Shown one piece after another: positions 1 to 6,981 of a stretch of 64,000 nt of DNA. A model generated the notes under the pieces. That model did not search any database and was not told where the DNA came from. It was given only the letters and a program-made list of their open reading frames with translations. Positions within the stretch are counted from its first letter, which is position 1. Every line of letters begins with the position of its first letter. This DNA is from Mesolinea sp040772305 (GTDB taxonomy: Bacteria; Chloroflexota; Anaerolineae; Anaerolineales; Anaerolineaceae): assembly GCA_040772305.1 (NCBI GenBank), contig JAXGYK010000001.1:992001-1056000 (forward strand), given 5' to 3'. The position numbers were made by a program, and so were the translations under genes.

Positions 1-1254
1 AAACCCCAGTCCCAGGGTTACGGCACTGGTGCCAAGCGGGAGCATCAAAACAGGCTCCAGCCATGCCAGTGGTCCTGTGGAACGTGCTAAGGCATAGGAT
101 GCCAGCAAACCGATAATGCCTGCAAGGATTGTTGCCAGAAGGGCATAAACTAAGGAGTTGCGTACAGCCAAAAGTGGCGGCACGTAAAAAAGGGACCCGC
201 TGCGGTTGATAAAGAGTTCCTGATAGTAACGCAGGGTAAACCCGGTTTCAATTGCGCCGCGCTCGCCGCGTGCTGCTTCCAGGTTGACGAAGGAACGGGT
301 TACCAGACTTGCCAGGGGCAAGACCATCAGAAGAATAAGAACAACGGCTAAAAATACAACGAGTAACTTTTGTACTTTGTCTTTGGGATGGCTGAGTGTG
401 CGGGTCTCGCTTGCGATTGCGGCTTTGCCATAGCGCGGTACTGCTATGCGGTTTTGAAGCAGTGTGAGCAGCAAGGTAAAGACAAGCTGGACAAGCGAGA
501 GCAAGCCTGCTACCGGCAGGTTAAGGTGGTGCATGGCTTGGGTGTAGATTTCAACCTCCATTGTGGCAAAGCCAGGTTTGCCAAGCATCAATACCACGCC
601 ATAGCTGGTGAAATCGAAAAGAAAGACCAATAGCGCTGCGCCGAGGATGGAGGGCATAAGAAGGGGTAAGGTGATTTGGCGCAAAGTTTGCCAAGGACTG
701 GCGCCCAACACCCGGCCTGCTTCTTCGAGACGGGGATTGAGACGTCTCCAGGCAGAACCGACAACACGGATGACAATTGAAGTGTTATAGAAAACATGAG
801 CAAGAAGGATGGCAGCCAGGCTGCCAACAAAAACGATAGGTGCCTGCTGCAGTTTGAAAAGCTGCATGAGACCAAGATTCAACCAACCCCGTGGGCCTGC
901 CAGGGCGTTGAAAGCTGCCGCAACCACCACTGTGGGAAGGATAAAGGGCAAGATGGTGATTGCCCGCAAGATTTTGCGGCCCGGGAACTCCATTCGGGTG
1001 AACAGCCAGGCAGCAGGTAAGCCCAGGGCGAAGGTAAGGATTGTGGATAAAAAAGCCTGCCATAAGCTAAAACATAATGGCCGACTAATTTGGCTGATAT
1101 CAAAGCGCTGCCAGCCTTCAGCAAAACGAGACGAAAAGACCAAACGGAATATTCTTGCCAGAGGTTGGTAAAAAAAGATGAGCAGGAAGGCAAGCGGAAG
1201 CAGCCAGAGGATCCCGGCTGTCACATAGCGTTTGGTTTTTTGCGCTGCAGTCAT
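1..1254 (-). CDS. thiP: Thiamine-type ABC transporter permease (ThiP-like), 3' end outside window
   Basis: Inner-membrane permease of an ABC importer. It is open from the ATG at 1254 to the window edge: 418 codons are present and the C-terminus is missing. The translation starts MTAAQKTKRYVTAG and shows repeated hydrophobic segments. An EAA-type loop (EEAGRVLGASPWQTLRQITL, about residues 178-197) is where the ATPase would dock. A second permease half follows after about residue 290, matching the duplicated fold of ThiP/FbpB-type permeases. The start directly abuts the stop of the upstream binding-protein gene, so the two are translationally coupled. The TPP riboswitch at the operon head supports thiamine or a thiamine phosphate as substrate. 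On sequence alone an iron(III) permease would look similar. Confidence 0.82.
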   Translation of the reverse strand, partial: MTAAQKTKRYVTAGILWLLPLAFLLIFFYQPLARIFRLVFSSRFAEGWQRFDISQISRPLCFSLWQAFLSTILTFALGLPAAWLFTRMEFPGRKILRAITILPFILPTVVVAAAFNALAGPRGWLNLGLMQLFKLQQAPIVFVGSLAAILLAHVFYNTSIVIRVVGSAWRRLNPRLEEAGRVLGASPWQTLRQITLPLLMPSILGAALLVFLFDFTSYGVVLMLGKPGFATMEVEIYTQAMHHLNLPVAGLLSLVQLVFTLLLTLLQNRIAVPRYGKAAIASETRTLSHPKDKVQKLLVVFLAVVLILLMVLPLASLVTRSFVNLEAARGERGAIETGFTLRYYQELFINRSGSLFYVPPLLAVRNSLVYALLATILAGIIGLLASYALARSTGPLAWLEPVLMLPLGTSAVTLGLGF

Positions 1255-2379
1255 TTATTTGAGCATTAAGTCTGACCAGGCTTTGATCCAGGCATCGCGA
1301 TTTTCGGCAATGCGGTCTGGGTCCAGTGAAGCCGGGTTTTCCGGAATCTGGCTGTAGGTTACGAAATCTTCTGGCAGTTGCACGCCATCCAATACTGGGT
1401 AAACGAACATTTGAAGCGGCACGTCGGCTTGAAATTCGGGACTGAGCAAAAAGTCGATAAACTTACGCGCCAGTTCCGGCTGTTTAGTGCCTTTCAAAAT
1501 ACCAGCGAATTCGATCTGCCGCCAGCAGGCGTTATCAAAAACTAAGGAAGCAGTGGGGGCATTGGTTACCCGAGGGTCGGAGTAGATTACTTCCGCAACC
1601 GGGCTGGATGCATACGAAACCACCATGGGGTAAGCGCCGCGGCCTGATGACCCTGAAAAATTGGTGTAATAAGCCGTTTCCCAATCGGGGGCTATGGTAA
1701 GGCCATTTTCTTTCATCGCGCCCCACCACTCCAGCCACAGGTCTTCACCTTGCTCGGCAATGGTGGCCAGCATAAAGGAGAGGCCTGGCGATGATGTGAC
1801 TGGGTTTTCCACGACGAGCATACCCATAAAAGTGGGGTCGATGAGCTGGACCAGGTTTTCTGGTAAGGGCAGTTCGTGCTCCTGAAAATACTGTACATCG
1901 TAATTGATGCATACGTCGCCGTAATTGATGGGCAATGCCCTGTTCGCAGGGTCCAGTTTAAAACTATCGGGAACCTTAGCCAGAGCTGGTGCATTGTAAG
2001 GTTCAAAAAGCTCTTGCTGAAGCGCCCGGGAAAGAAAGGTATTGTCCACGCCGTAGAGTACATCACCAGCCGGGGTTCCGGCCGCTGCACTAAGGATGGC
2101 TCGGTTAAGGGTAGCGCCGGCATCGCCTCCCTTTACGAAATGAACCGTAACCTTATTCTCTTCTTCAAAGGCCTGTACCAGTTCGGCACTGACTGCAAAA
2201 GAATCGTGCACCAAAACAGTAAGTACAGCGGGGTTTTCAGGGCCAGGCGTTTGGTCACTTGTTTTTGTCGTTGGTGTTTCCCCCACAGGGAGGGTGCTGG
2301 CTGGAGCTGTAGGACTTGCCTGCACACAGGCAGCGAGCAGTAAGGACAAAGCGATCACAAGCGGAAGTGTTTTTTTCAT
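1255..2379 (-). CDS. thiB: Thiamine ABC transporter substrate-binding lipoprotein
   Basis: A 374-residue extracytoplasmic binding protein that would deliver thiamine to the adjacent permease. The N-terminus is a lipoprotein signal (MKKTLPLVIALSLLLAAC) with Cys18 as the likely lipidated residue, followed by a Thr/Pro-rich linker. The body resembles TbpA/ThiB of the iron/thiamine-binding cluster, with segments such as GDVLYGVDNTFLSRALQ and INYGDVCINYD. The start overlaps the stop of the pyrophosphokinase gene (ATGA, 2376-2379), and the stop abuts the permease start. The whole unit is transcribed from the TPP-riboswitch promoter at about 3190. A related Fe(III)-binding protein cannot be excluded by fold, but regulation and neighbours favour thiamine. 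Confidence 0.85.
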   Translation of the reverse strand: MKKTLPLVIALSLLLAACVQASPTAPASTLPVGETPTTKTSDQTPGPENPAVLTVLVHDSFAVSAELVQAFEEENKVTVHFVKGGDAGATLNRAILSAAAGTPAGDVLYGVDNTFLSRALQQELFEPYNAPALAKVPDSFKLDPANRALPINYGDVCINYDVQYFQEHELPLPENLVQLIDPTFMGMLVVENPVTSSPGLSFMLATIAEQGEDLWLEWWGAMKENGLTIAPDWETAYYTNFSGSSGRGAYPMVVSYASSPVAEVIYSDPRVTNAPTASLVFDNACWRQIEFAGILKGTKQPELARKFIDFLLSPEFQADVPLQMFVYPVLDGVQLPEDFVTYSQIPENPASLDPDRIAENRDAWIKAWSDLMLK

Positions 2380-3044
2380 AGTCTTTTTTCCTCGTTGATT
2401 TGACGGATATGAATGAGCAGCAGGCTACCCGATTTTAAAGAGAGATCAGCATGCGTGCCAGCTGCCAGGTTGCTTACACCACGTGTCTGCCAGGGATAAA
2501 GCGATTCGTCCTGCAAAGGGTATTGCAAGCCCTTGGTGGTTATGCCGACAGCAACGCCCTGCCATGGGATTAAGGAAATGGTGTCTTCTGGCTGTGTATT
2601 TAAAACAGTTTGTCCAGGTCCATGCAGACAGCAAAGGCGGGTGCGGCCATCATCGGCATAAAGCTCAAGGTTAGCGTACTTCGGCGCACAAAGTAAACCC
2701 AGGCTGCCCAGTGTGTGATCGATGCGGTCTCCCAAGGCAGCAACAAGTAAAATTGTGCGGTAACCACGCTGTATTACCAGATTTAGCGCTAATTCAAGGT
2801 CGGTTTCGTCCTTTGCGGGAGGATATTGCAGGATTTCCGTGCCGGCATTTGCGCAGGCATCCGCCTGTTCTGCAGAGATCGAATCCAGATCTCCGATGAG
2901 GAGGGCAGGCTTAAGCCCAAGTATTTGCAGGTTGGACAAACCGCCATCTACTGCCACGAGGTAATCATCGTCCCGCAAGGCTAAGGAACTCAGCCAGCTG
3001 CTTTGTCCGTTGACAAACAGTACAGCACGTGGACCAGATTGCAT
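2376..3044 (-). CDS. thiN: Thiamine pyrophosphokinase
   Basis: Transfers pyrophosphate from ATP to thiamine to make TPP in the cytoplasm. The 222-residue reading from ATG 3044 begins MQSGPRAVLFVNG. It carries the family signatures VAVDGGLSNL, IGDLDSIS (metal/ATP-binding acidic motif) and AKDETDLELAL. The frame is open further upstream to 3179, but that extension is the riboswitch itself. The AGGAGG at 3054-3059, 9 nt before ATG 3044, decides the start. First gene of the operon, ending in a 4-nt overlap with the binding protein. Import and pyrophosphorylation in one transcript fit a salvage pathway that its product TPP shuts off. Confidence 0.9.
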   Translation of the reverse strand: MQSGPRAVLFVNGQSSWLSSLALRDDDYLVAVDGGLSNLQILGLKPALLIGDLDSISAEQADACANAGTEILQYPPAKDETDLELALNLVIQRGYRTILLVAALGDRIDHTLGSLGLLCAPKYANLELYADDGRTRLCCLHGPGQTVLNTQPEDTISLIPWQGVAVGITTKGLQYPLQDESLYPWQTRGVSNLAAGTHADLSLKSGSLLLIHIRQINEEKRL

Positions 3045-3072
3045 AAAGAAAAACCTCCTAAAAGCGGAGGTT
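3045..3072 (-). terminator. Riboswitch expression platform: terminator whose 3' arm is the Shine-Dalgarno
   Basis: On the minus strand AACCTCC (3066-3072) pairs with GGAGGTT (3052-3058) around a 7-nt loop, followed by TTTTTCTTT. The 3' arm contains the AGGAGG ribosome-binding site of the kinase gene. The same hairpin can therefore stop transcription and hide the ribosome site. Confidence 0.8.
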
Positions 3073-3084
3073 CGGTTTTTTATG

Positions 3085-3168
3085 CACATCCCTCCGCCGG
3101 TATGATCCGGATCAGGTTCTGCGGGTCGGACTCTATGGTCCCTCTCAGCCTTGCGACTCCCCGTGTAA
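3085..3168 (-). promoter_or_regulatory. TPP riboswitch (THI element) aptamer
   Basis: Minus-strand RNA contains the conserved TPP aptamer blocks in order: ACGGGGAGTC, then GGCTGAGAGGG, then GAACCTGATCCGGATCATAC, then CCGGCGGAGGGA. These match the CUGAGA and ACCUGAU..GGAU..UGCC.GCG.AGGGA consensus of the family. It lies between a promoter at 3179-3207 and the first gene of a thiamine transport/activation operon. Its 3' strand GCGGAGG (3091-3097) is complementary to CCTCCGC (3064-3070) in the expression platform. This gives an antiterminator when TPP is absent. Confidence 0.95.
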
Positions 3169-3178
3169 TCTTTTTTCA

Positions 3179-3207
3179 ATCATAGCACGAAGGGAAAGTC
3201 CTTGCAA
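3179..3207 (-). promoter_or_regulatory. Sigma70-type promoter of thiamine operon
   Basis: Minus strand: TTGCAA (3202-3207), a 17-nt spacer, then TATGAT (3179-3184). The predicted start, near 3172, lies just before the TPP aptamer. Confidence 0.75.
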
Positions 3208-3262
3208 ATCCAGGAAGAAGTCTAAATAAACAGAGAGGGTTCTGGATGCTTTACTGCATGAG

Positions 3263-4528
3263 ATGGGTGCAGGATTTACAGCTCTTTGTATAATGAAGAT
3301 GATGTCCCAACGTAAAGAAAGGATTCAGATACTTTACCGGCTGCTGGTCTCTACCATGCTTATGGTTTTGGTGCATGCAATTGCGAACAATGTGCTTGCT
3401 TTGTTTATCACACCGATTGCGCAAAGCTTAGGGACCAGCCGCAGTGAAGTGGCTTTGCTGAACACATTCAAAGCAATTGCTTCTATTTTTGGAGCACCAG
3501 TTTGGGGGTGGTTGTATAAACGCGCCAAGGTAAAGTTGCCGCTTTTAGGCGGCTTAGCAGCCTTTGCCGTACTTTTATACCTCATGAGCATTGTGCGCAG
3601 CCTGCCACTGATTTATGTGATGGCTTTTTTGATCGGGTTTGTTTTTGCAGGCATTACCGTTATGCCGGTTACCTTGATTGTGCTGGAGGCTGCTCCTGAG
3701 CGCCAAAGGGCGTTGATGCTAAGTATTGCTTTGTCCGGCAGCGGCTTAGGGGGCATGATTTTAAACCCAGTGGTAAACGCTCTGATACAAAATCATGGCT
3801 ACGGTCGAGCTTTTTTGATCTTGAGTTTACTGGTTGCGCTGTTATTGCTGCCATCGGTGTGGTTTATGCCTGCGCATGTCCCACTAAAAACTGCTAAAGG
3901 CGAAACGCCTGCAGCAGACAGCTCCGGCAAAAAGAGGACAGATCAAAAACTTAAGCTCAAGCCCTACCTAATTTTACTGGCCGCATGTTTTCTTACTTCT
4001 TTTACAAGTTTAGCCGTGTTATTAAACCTGCCCAGCTATTTACAGCTTTGTGGTTACGACTTTGCTGCGATTTCTCTAATGACGTCATTAGGTTCGGCCA
4101 GCCTCCTGGTAGGTAAAATTTTACTGGGCTATCTTTATGACCGCCTGGATCTCAAAAAGGCAACCCTGATTGCTTGTGCTTCGGGAATGATCAGCACCAT
4201 CAGCCTGGTGCTAATGCCTAACCCAGTTGCTTTAGCAGGATATCTGATCTTTTTTGGTTTCGGAGCAGCTGTGGGAACTGTTTCGCCTTCGTATATAGCG
4301 GCACGCTTCTTTCATAAGGATCGTGCCCAGGCGATGAGTGGTATGCAGGTTGGAATAGCACTGGGAACTGCAACAGGGGTGCCTCTGATGGCGAAACTGT
4401 TAGAAGTGATTCCGCAATTTCAGCTGAGCTGGCTATTTACTGGAGCGCTGATTGGTGTTATGAGCCTTTTGTTCCTAACGGCTATTCGCCTTTACCGCCA
4501 GGAAGCGCAGAGAGAACCTACAGCATGA
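3263..4528 (+). CDS. MFS transporter (OFA/monocarboxylate-type)
   Basis: Integral-membrane major facilitator, up to 421 residues with about 12 hydrophobic segments. A basic, hydrophilic loop (AADSSGKKRTDQKLKLK, about residues 213-232) separates the two six-helix halves. The first half has the loop-2/3-like GAPVWGWLYKRAKVKLPLLG and the second the matching VGKILLGYLYDRLDLKK. The general pattern resembles the oxalate/formate antiporter branch, but the substrate cannot be read. The start is uncertain: no clear ribosome site precedes 3263, and the ATG at 3302 (MSQRKER) is also plausible. A TATAAT at 3289-3294 would favour the later start. It diverges from the thiamine operon, with no riboswitch on this side. 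Confidence 0.8.
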   Translation: MGAGFTALCIMKMMSQRKERIQILYRLLVSTMLMVLVHAIANNVLALFITPIAQSLGTSRSEVALLNTFKAIASIFGAPVWGWLYKRAKVKLPLLGGLAAFAVLLYLMSIVRSLPLIYVMAFLIGFVFAGITVMPVTLIVLEAAPERQRALMLSIALSGSGLGGMILNPVVNALIQNHGYGRAFLILSLLVALLLLPSVWFMPAHVPLKTAKGETPAADSSGKKRTDQKLKLKPYLILLAACFLTSFTSLAVLLNLPSYLQLCGYDFAAISLMTSLGSASLLVGKILLGYLYDRLDLKKATLIACASGMISTISLVLMPNPVALAGYLIFFGFGAAVGTVSPSYIAARFFHKDRAQAMSGMQVGIALGTATGVPLMAKLLEVIPQFQLSWLFTGALIGVMSLLFLTAIRLYRQEAQREPTA

Positions 4529-4622
4529 TTGGGCTGCGACATTGAGAAAAGCACTGTTATCGGATGCAGAGCGGTTAAACAGCTTTGAGGTGTAGAAGGA
4601 GGCACACCTTTTTAGCTTTCTG
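4529..4622. other. Short non-coding spacer, disrupted left flank of IS-A copy 1
   Basis: No gene seen. The last 8 bases (GCTTTCTG, 4615-4622) match the last 8 bases of the 26 nt that follow the right end of the insertion sequence (5707-5714). The rest of the expected duplication is missing, which suggests a deletion next to the element. Confidence 0.5.
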
Positions 4623-5688
4623 TGTTGGTTTGTCAAACATTTTGGACAGTAAGCTTCAAATAATCTAAAGGGCTCAGGAACTTAAGCGGTCGCATCGGGA
4701 TCTTGTTCGTACGCTGATTGTGTCTTCTCAATTGTGTTTGGAAATCTTCAAAGGAAAAGAACTTAGCACGGTCATAAAAACGTTTTTGATCTTCCCTGTG
4801 GCTCCTTTCCACCTTGCCGTTGTGCCGCGGCGTATAAGGCTTGATCCGCTTGTATTTGATGGCATGCTCGCTAAGGTATCTCTGGAAGAGGTTAGGTCTG
4901 TCGTTGTCTTCCCTCTTGCTGTAGTGGCTGGTGAACTCCGGGCCATTGTCCGTCTGGACACAGTCAATACGAATACCGTGGGAGGAAAACCAACGGACGG
5001 CCTTGCTGATGAAATCAGCTGAGGAGAAGGTGTCCGCCTGCTGATAAGCAGCCAGGTATCTCAGGCGGCTGTATTCATCAATGGCCGTGTATTGATAATA
5101 GCGCCGCCATCTGCGGTCCATAATACAAGCGCCAGGCACATGTTTGACGTCAATTTGTACCCGCTGGCCGGGATACAGCATCGCCTCATAAGGTTTGGGA
5201 GGAGGCCCTTTCTTCCTGGGTTTCCTGGACCGCTCTAACCCTTCCCTTCGTTCCACGCGATATAAACTGACGTAATGACGGGTGTAGCCTTGCTTTCTCA
5301 GTTTGAACCAGAACTCCAACAATCCCAGCTCCGCATTCCGCCTGCGGCAGCGGATGATCAGGGCAATCTCATCCTGGGTATGTTGATTGGGATGGTGATG
5401 AGGCCTGCGTGATTTGGCCGCTAAAGAGCCTATTGCTCCATCAAACCGCTTGAGCCAATAGTAGATATAACTTCGCGCCCGGTTGTATCTTCTGCTTGCT
5501 TTGCTTACCCCATATTTGAGAGCGTAGTTCACCAAAGAGTACCGGTATTTCATCTCCTGTGTTATCTTATCCATTGCAGGTTGTGGTTCCTCCATATTGT
5601 TTTTTGTTCAGCGCAATAACAATATCAGTGATACCACTTCCTGCATTATTCTTTTACTTCACTGTCCAAGATGTATCGTAAACCAACA
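4623..5688 (-). mobile_element. Insertion sequence IS-A, copy 1 (1066 bp)
   Basis: Ends are TGTTGG...CCAACA with imperfect inverted repeats of about 28 bp; both ends share TGTTGGTTT and then TTGGACAGT. One transposase gene fills the element. Unlike the other two IS-A copies it lacks an intact 26-bp target duplication. The right end (5688) lies 30 bp upstream of a promoter-like TTGCTA (5719-5724). Same orientation as copies 2 and 3, so the three are direct repeats. Confidence 0.93.
4633..5574 (-). CDS. DDE transposase of IS-A copy 1
   Basis: 313 residues from MDKITQEMKY; an in-frame ATG seven codons upstream (5595) is the alternative start. Order of parts: an N-terminal helix-turn-helix region (SLVNYALKYGVSKASRRYNR), a second winged-helix-like stretch, then an RNase-H-like rve core. 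Catalytic acids are D in QIDVKHVP, D in QTDNGPEF and E in KVERSHREDQKRF. The last two are separated by 46 residues, longer than the usual 35 of IS3/IS481 enzymes. Compared with copies 2 and 3 it has a divergent patch (PGACIMDRRWRRYYQ instead of PRECIQDKTWGKYYQ) in the middle of otherwise near-identical sequence. The stop codon lies within the terminal repeat. Confidence 0.93.
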   Translation of the reverse strand: MDKITQEMKYRYSLVNYALKYGVSKASRRYNRARSYIYYWLKRFDGAIGSLAAKSRRPHHHPNQHTQDEIALIIRCRRRNAELGLLEFWFKLRKQGYTRHYVSLYRVERREGLERSRKPRKKGPPPKPYEAMLYPGQRVQIDVKHVPGACIMDRRWRRYYQYTAIDEYSRLRYLAAYQQADTFSSADFISKAVRWFSSHGIRIDCVQTDNGPEFTSHYSKREDNDRPNLFQRYLSEHAIKYKRIKPYTPRHNGKVERSHREDQKRFYDRAKFFSFEDFQTQLRRHNQRTNKIPMRPLKFLSPLDYLKLTVQNV

Positions 5689-5718
5689 CTTATTTGCTTT
5701 CTATTTGCTTTCTGGGAT

Positions 5719-5747
5719 TTGCTAAAAAAGCATTAATCATATACAAT
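5719..5747 (+). promoter_or_regulatory. Promoter-like site (rpoB distal promoter P1)
   Basis: TTGCTA (5719-5724), a 17-nt spacer, then TACAAT (5742-5747). It points toward rpoB but is now cut off from it by IS-B copy 1. Before that insertion it would have been a tandem distal promoter. IS-A copy 1 ends exactly 30 bp before its -35 box. Confidence 0.55.
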
Positions 5748-5750
5748 AGA

Positions 5751-5776
5751 AAGTTCGGGGAAAAAATCCCCTGAAA
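5751..5776 (+). repeat. 26-bp target duplication, left of IS-B copy 1
   Basis: Exact copy of 6842-6867. It begins AAGTTCGGGG and ends CCCCTGAAA, and contains a GGGGA/TCCCC inverted repeat. Confidence 0.95.
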
Positions 5777-6841
5777 TGTAGGATTGTCAAACATATTGGA
5801 CAGTCTGAGATAAAAATTGAACAGGTGATAAGAACTTCAATGGACGCATCGGTATATGGTTAGAACGCTGATTGTGTCTTCTCAGTTGTCTTTTGAAATC
5901 CTCAAATGAATAGAACTTTGACTTGTTATAGAAACGTTTTTGATCCTCCTTATGGCTTCGTTCTACCTTCCCATTATGTCTGGGAGTATAGGGTCTGATG
6001 AACTTATGTCTTATCCCTTTGTCACGTAACACAATCTCAAACAAGCTAAGATCATGCGCGTTTTTGGTCCTTAGAAAGCGTTTAGTGAACTCAACTCCAT
6101 TATCCGTTTGCACACATTCAAGCTCAATTCCTCTGCCCTTGAACCAGGCAATGGCGTGCTCAATAAAGATTGCTGAAGAGAATGTGTCTGCTGTCTGAAA
6201 GCCTTCCAGATATCTCAAACGACTATATTCATCAATTGCGGTGTATTGATAATATTGTTTCCACTTTTTATCGACGATACACGCTTTGGGGACTACTTTT
6301 ACGTCGACTTGGATCCTCTGTCCGGGATATTGCATCTGTTCATAGGCTTGTGCCTGGTATCTTTTCTTTGTGTGCTTCTTTTGCCTGACCAATCCTTCCC
6401 GCTGCATCACTCGGTACAGACTGACATAATGGCGGCGATAGCCTTGCTTTCTTAGTTTGAACCAAAGCTCATATAATCCCAGGTCTTTATTCCGTTCCTG
6501 ATAGCGTCGGATCAAGGCGATCTCATCCTGGCTGTGTTGACGGGGATGATGCTCTGGCCTTCTCGATCGACAGGCCAGGGAACGAATATCTCCATCATAG
6601 CGCTTGAGCCAAAAATAGATATAGCTGCGGCTTTTGTTATATTTTCTGCTGGCTTTGCTCACCCCCTGATTGAGCGCATATTTGACCACTGAATGTCGGT
6701 ATTTCATATCTTGTGTTATCTTATCCATAGCAGGTTATGGTTTCTCCTCATTGTTTTGTTTCAGCGCAATAACAATAACGGATACTTCCATTCCCTGCTA
6801 TTCTTTCTCACTCACTGTCCAATATGTACTGTAATCCTACA
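5777..6841 (-). mobile_element. Insertion sequence IS-B, copy 1 (1065 bp)
   Basis: Ends are TGTAGG...CCTACA with imperfect inverted repeats of about 28 bp; both ends share TGTAGGATT and ACATATTGGACAGT. Exact 26-bp duplications flank it. It sits between rpoB P1 and P2, and its right end is 30 bp upstream of the P2 -35 box. It has the same length and the same predicted protein as the copy at 21520-22584, in inverted orientation. Confidence 0.95.
5787..6728 (-). CDS. DDE transposase of IS-B copy 1
   Basis: 313 residues, MDKITQDMKYRHSVVKYAL at the start, with the same architecture as the IS-A enzyme: helix-turn-helix (ALNQGVSKASRKYNKSRSYI), then an rve catalytic core. Catalytic residues are D in IQVDVKVVP, D in CVQTDNGVEF and E in HNGKVERSHKEDQ, with the same 46-residue D-to-E spacing. 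The IS-A and IS-B proteins are clearly homologous but diverged along their length, so they are sister elements, not copies. The protein is identical to that of copy 2, which points to recent movement. It resembles the IS481 group by eye, but the 26-bp duplication is longer than that group usually makes. Confidence 0.93.
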   Translation of the reverse strand: MDKITQDMKYRHSVVKYALNQGVSKASRKYNKSRSYIYFWLKRYDGDIRSLACRSRRPEHHPRQHSQDEIALIRRYQERNKDLGLYELWFKLRKQGYRRHYVSLYRVMQREGLVRQKKHTKKRYQAQAYEQMQYPGQRIQVDVKVVPKACIVDKKWKQYYQYTAIDEYSRLRYLEGFQTADTFSSAIFIEHAIAWFKGRGIELECVQTDNGVEFTKRFLRTKNAHDLSLFEIVLRDKGIRHKFIRPYTPRHNGKVERSHKEDQKRFYNKSKFYSFEDFKRQLRRHNQRSNHIPMRPLKFLSPVQFLSQTVQYV

Positions 6842-6867
6842 AAGTTCGGGGAAAAAATCCCCTGAAA
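6842..6867 (+). repeat. 26-bp target duplication, right of IS-B copy 1
   Basis: Second copy of 5751-5776. It ends 4 nt (GCTG) before the rpoB -35 hexamer. Confidence 0.95.
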
Positions 6868-6871
6868 GCTG

Positions 6872-6900
6872 TTGACTCTAGTGCCAATTTGCCATATACT
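6872..6900 (+). promoter_or_regulatory. rpoB promoter P2
   Basis: TTGACT (6872-6877), a 17-nt spacer, then TATACT (6895-6900). Predicted start near 6907, about 75 nt before the rpoB start codon. Confidence 0.82.
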
Positions 6901-6925
6901 AAAACATTGCGTCTTTTAACTTTGA

Positions 6926-6961
6926 CGTGAGTGGGCACCTTCGTGTGCCATCACGTTTTTT
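6926..6961 (+). terminator. Terminator-like hairpin in the rpoB leader
   Basis: CGTGA (6926-6930) pairs with TCACG (6951-6955), and GGCAC with GTGCC inside; TTTTTT follows at 6956-6961. It lies between the promoter and the start codon, so it looks like an attenuator rather than an end-of-gene terminator. Confidence 0.7.
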
Positions 6962-6981
6962 AACTGTGTATAGGAGATTGT

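Noticed and set aside
370..1193. Several small ORFs on both strands in the first 1.2 kb
   Set aside because: The whole stretch is one open minus-strand permease frame (418 codons) running off the window; the small ORFs are shadows of it.
2376..3179. Longer 267-residue start for the thiamine pyrophosphokinase
   Set aside because: The extra 45 codons are the TPP riboswitch and its terminator; a good ribosome site marks ATG 3044.
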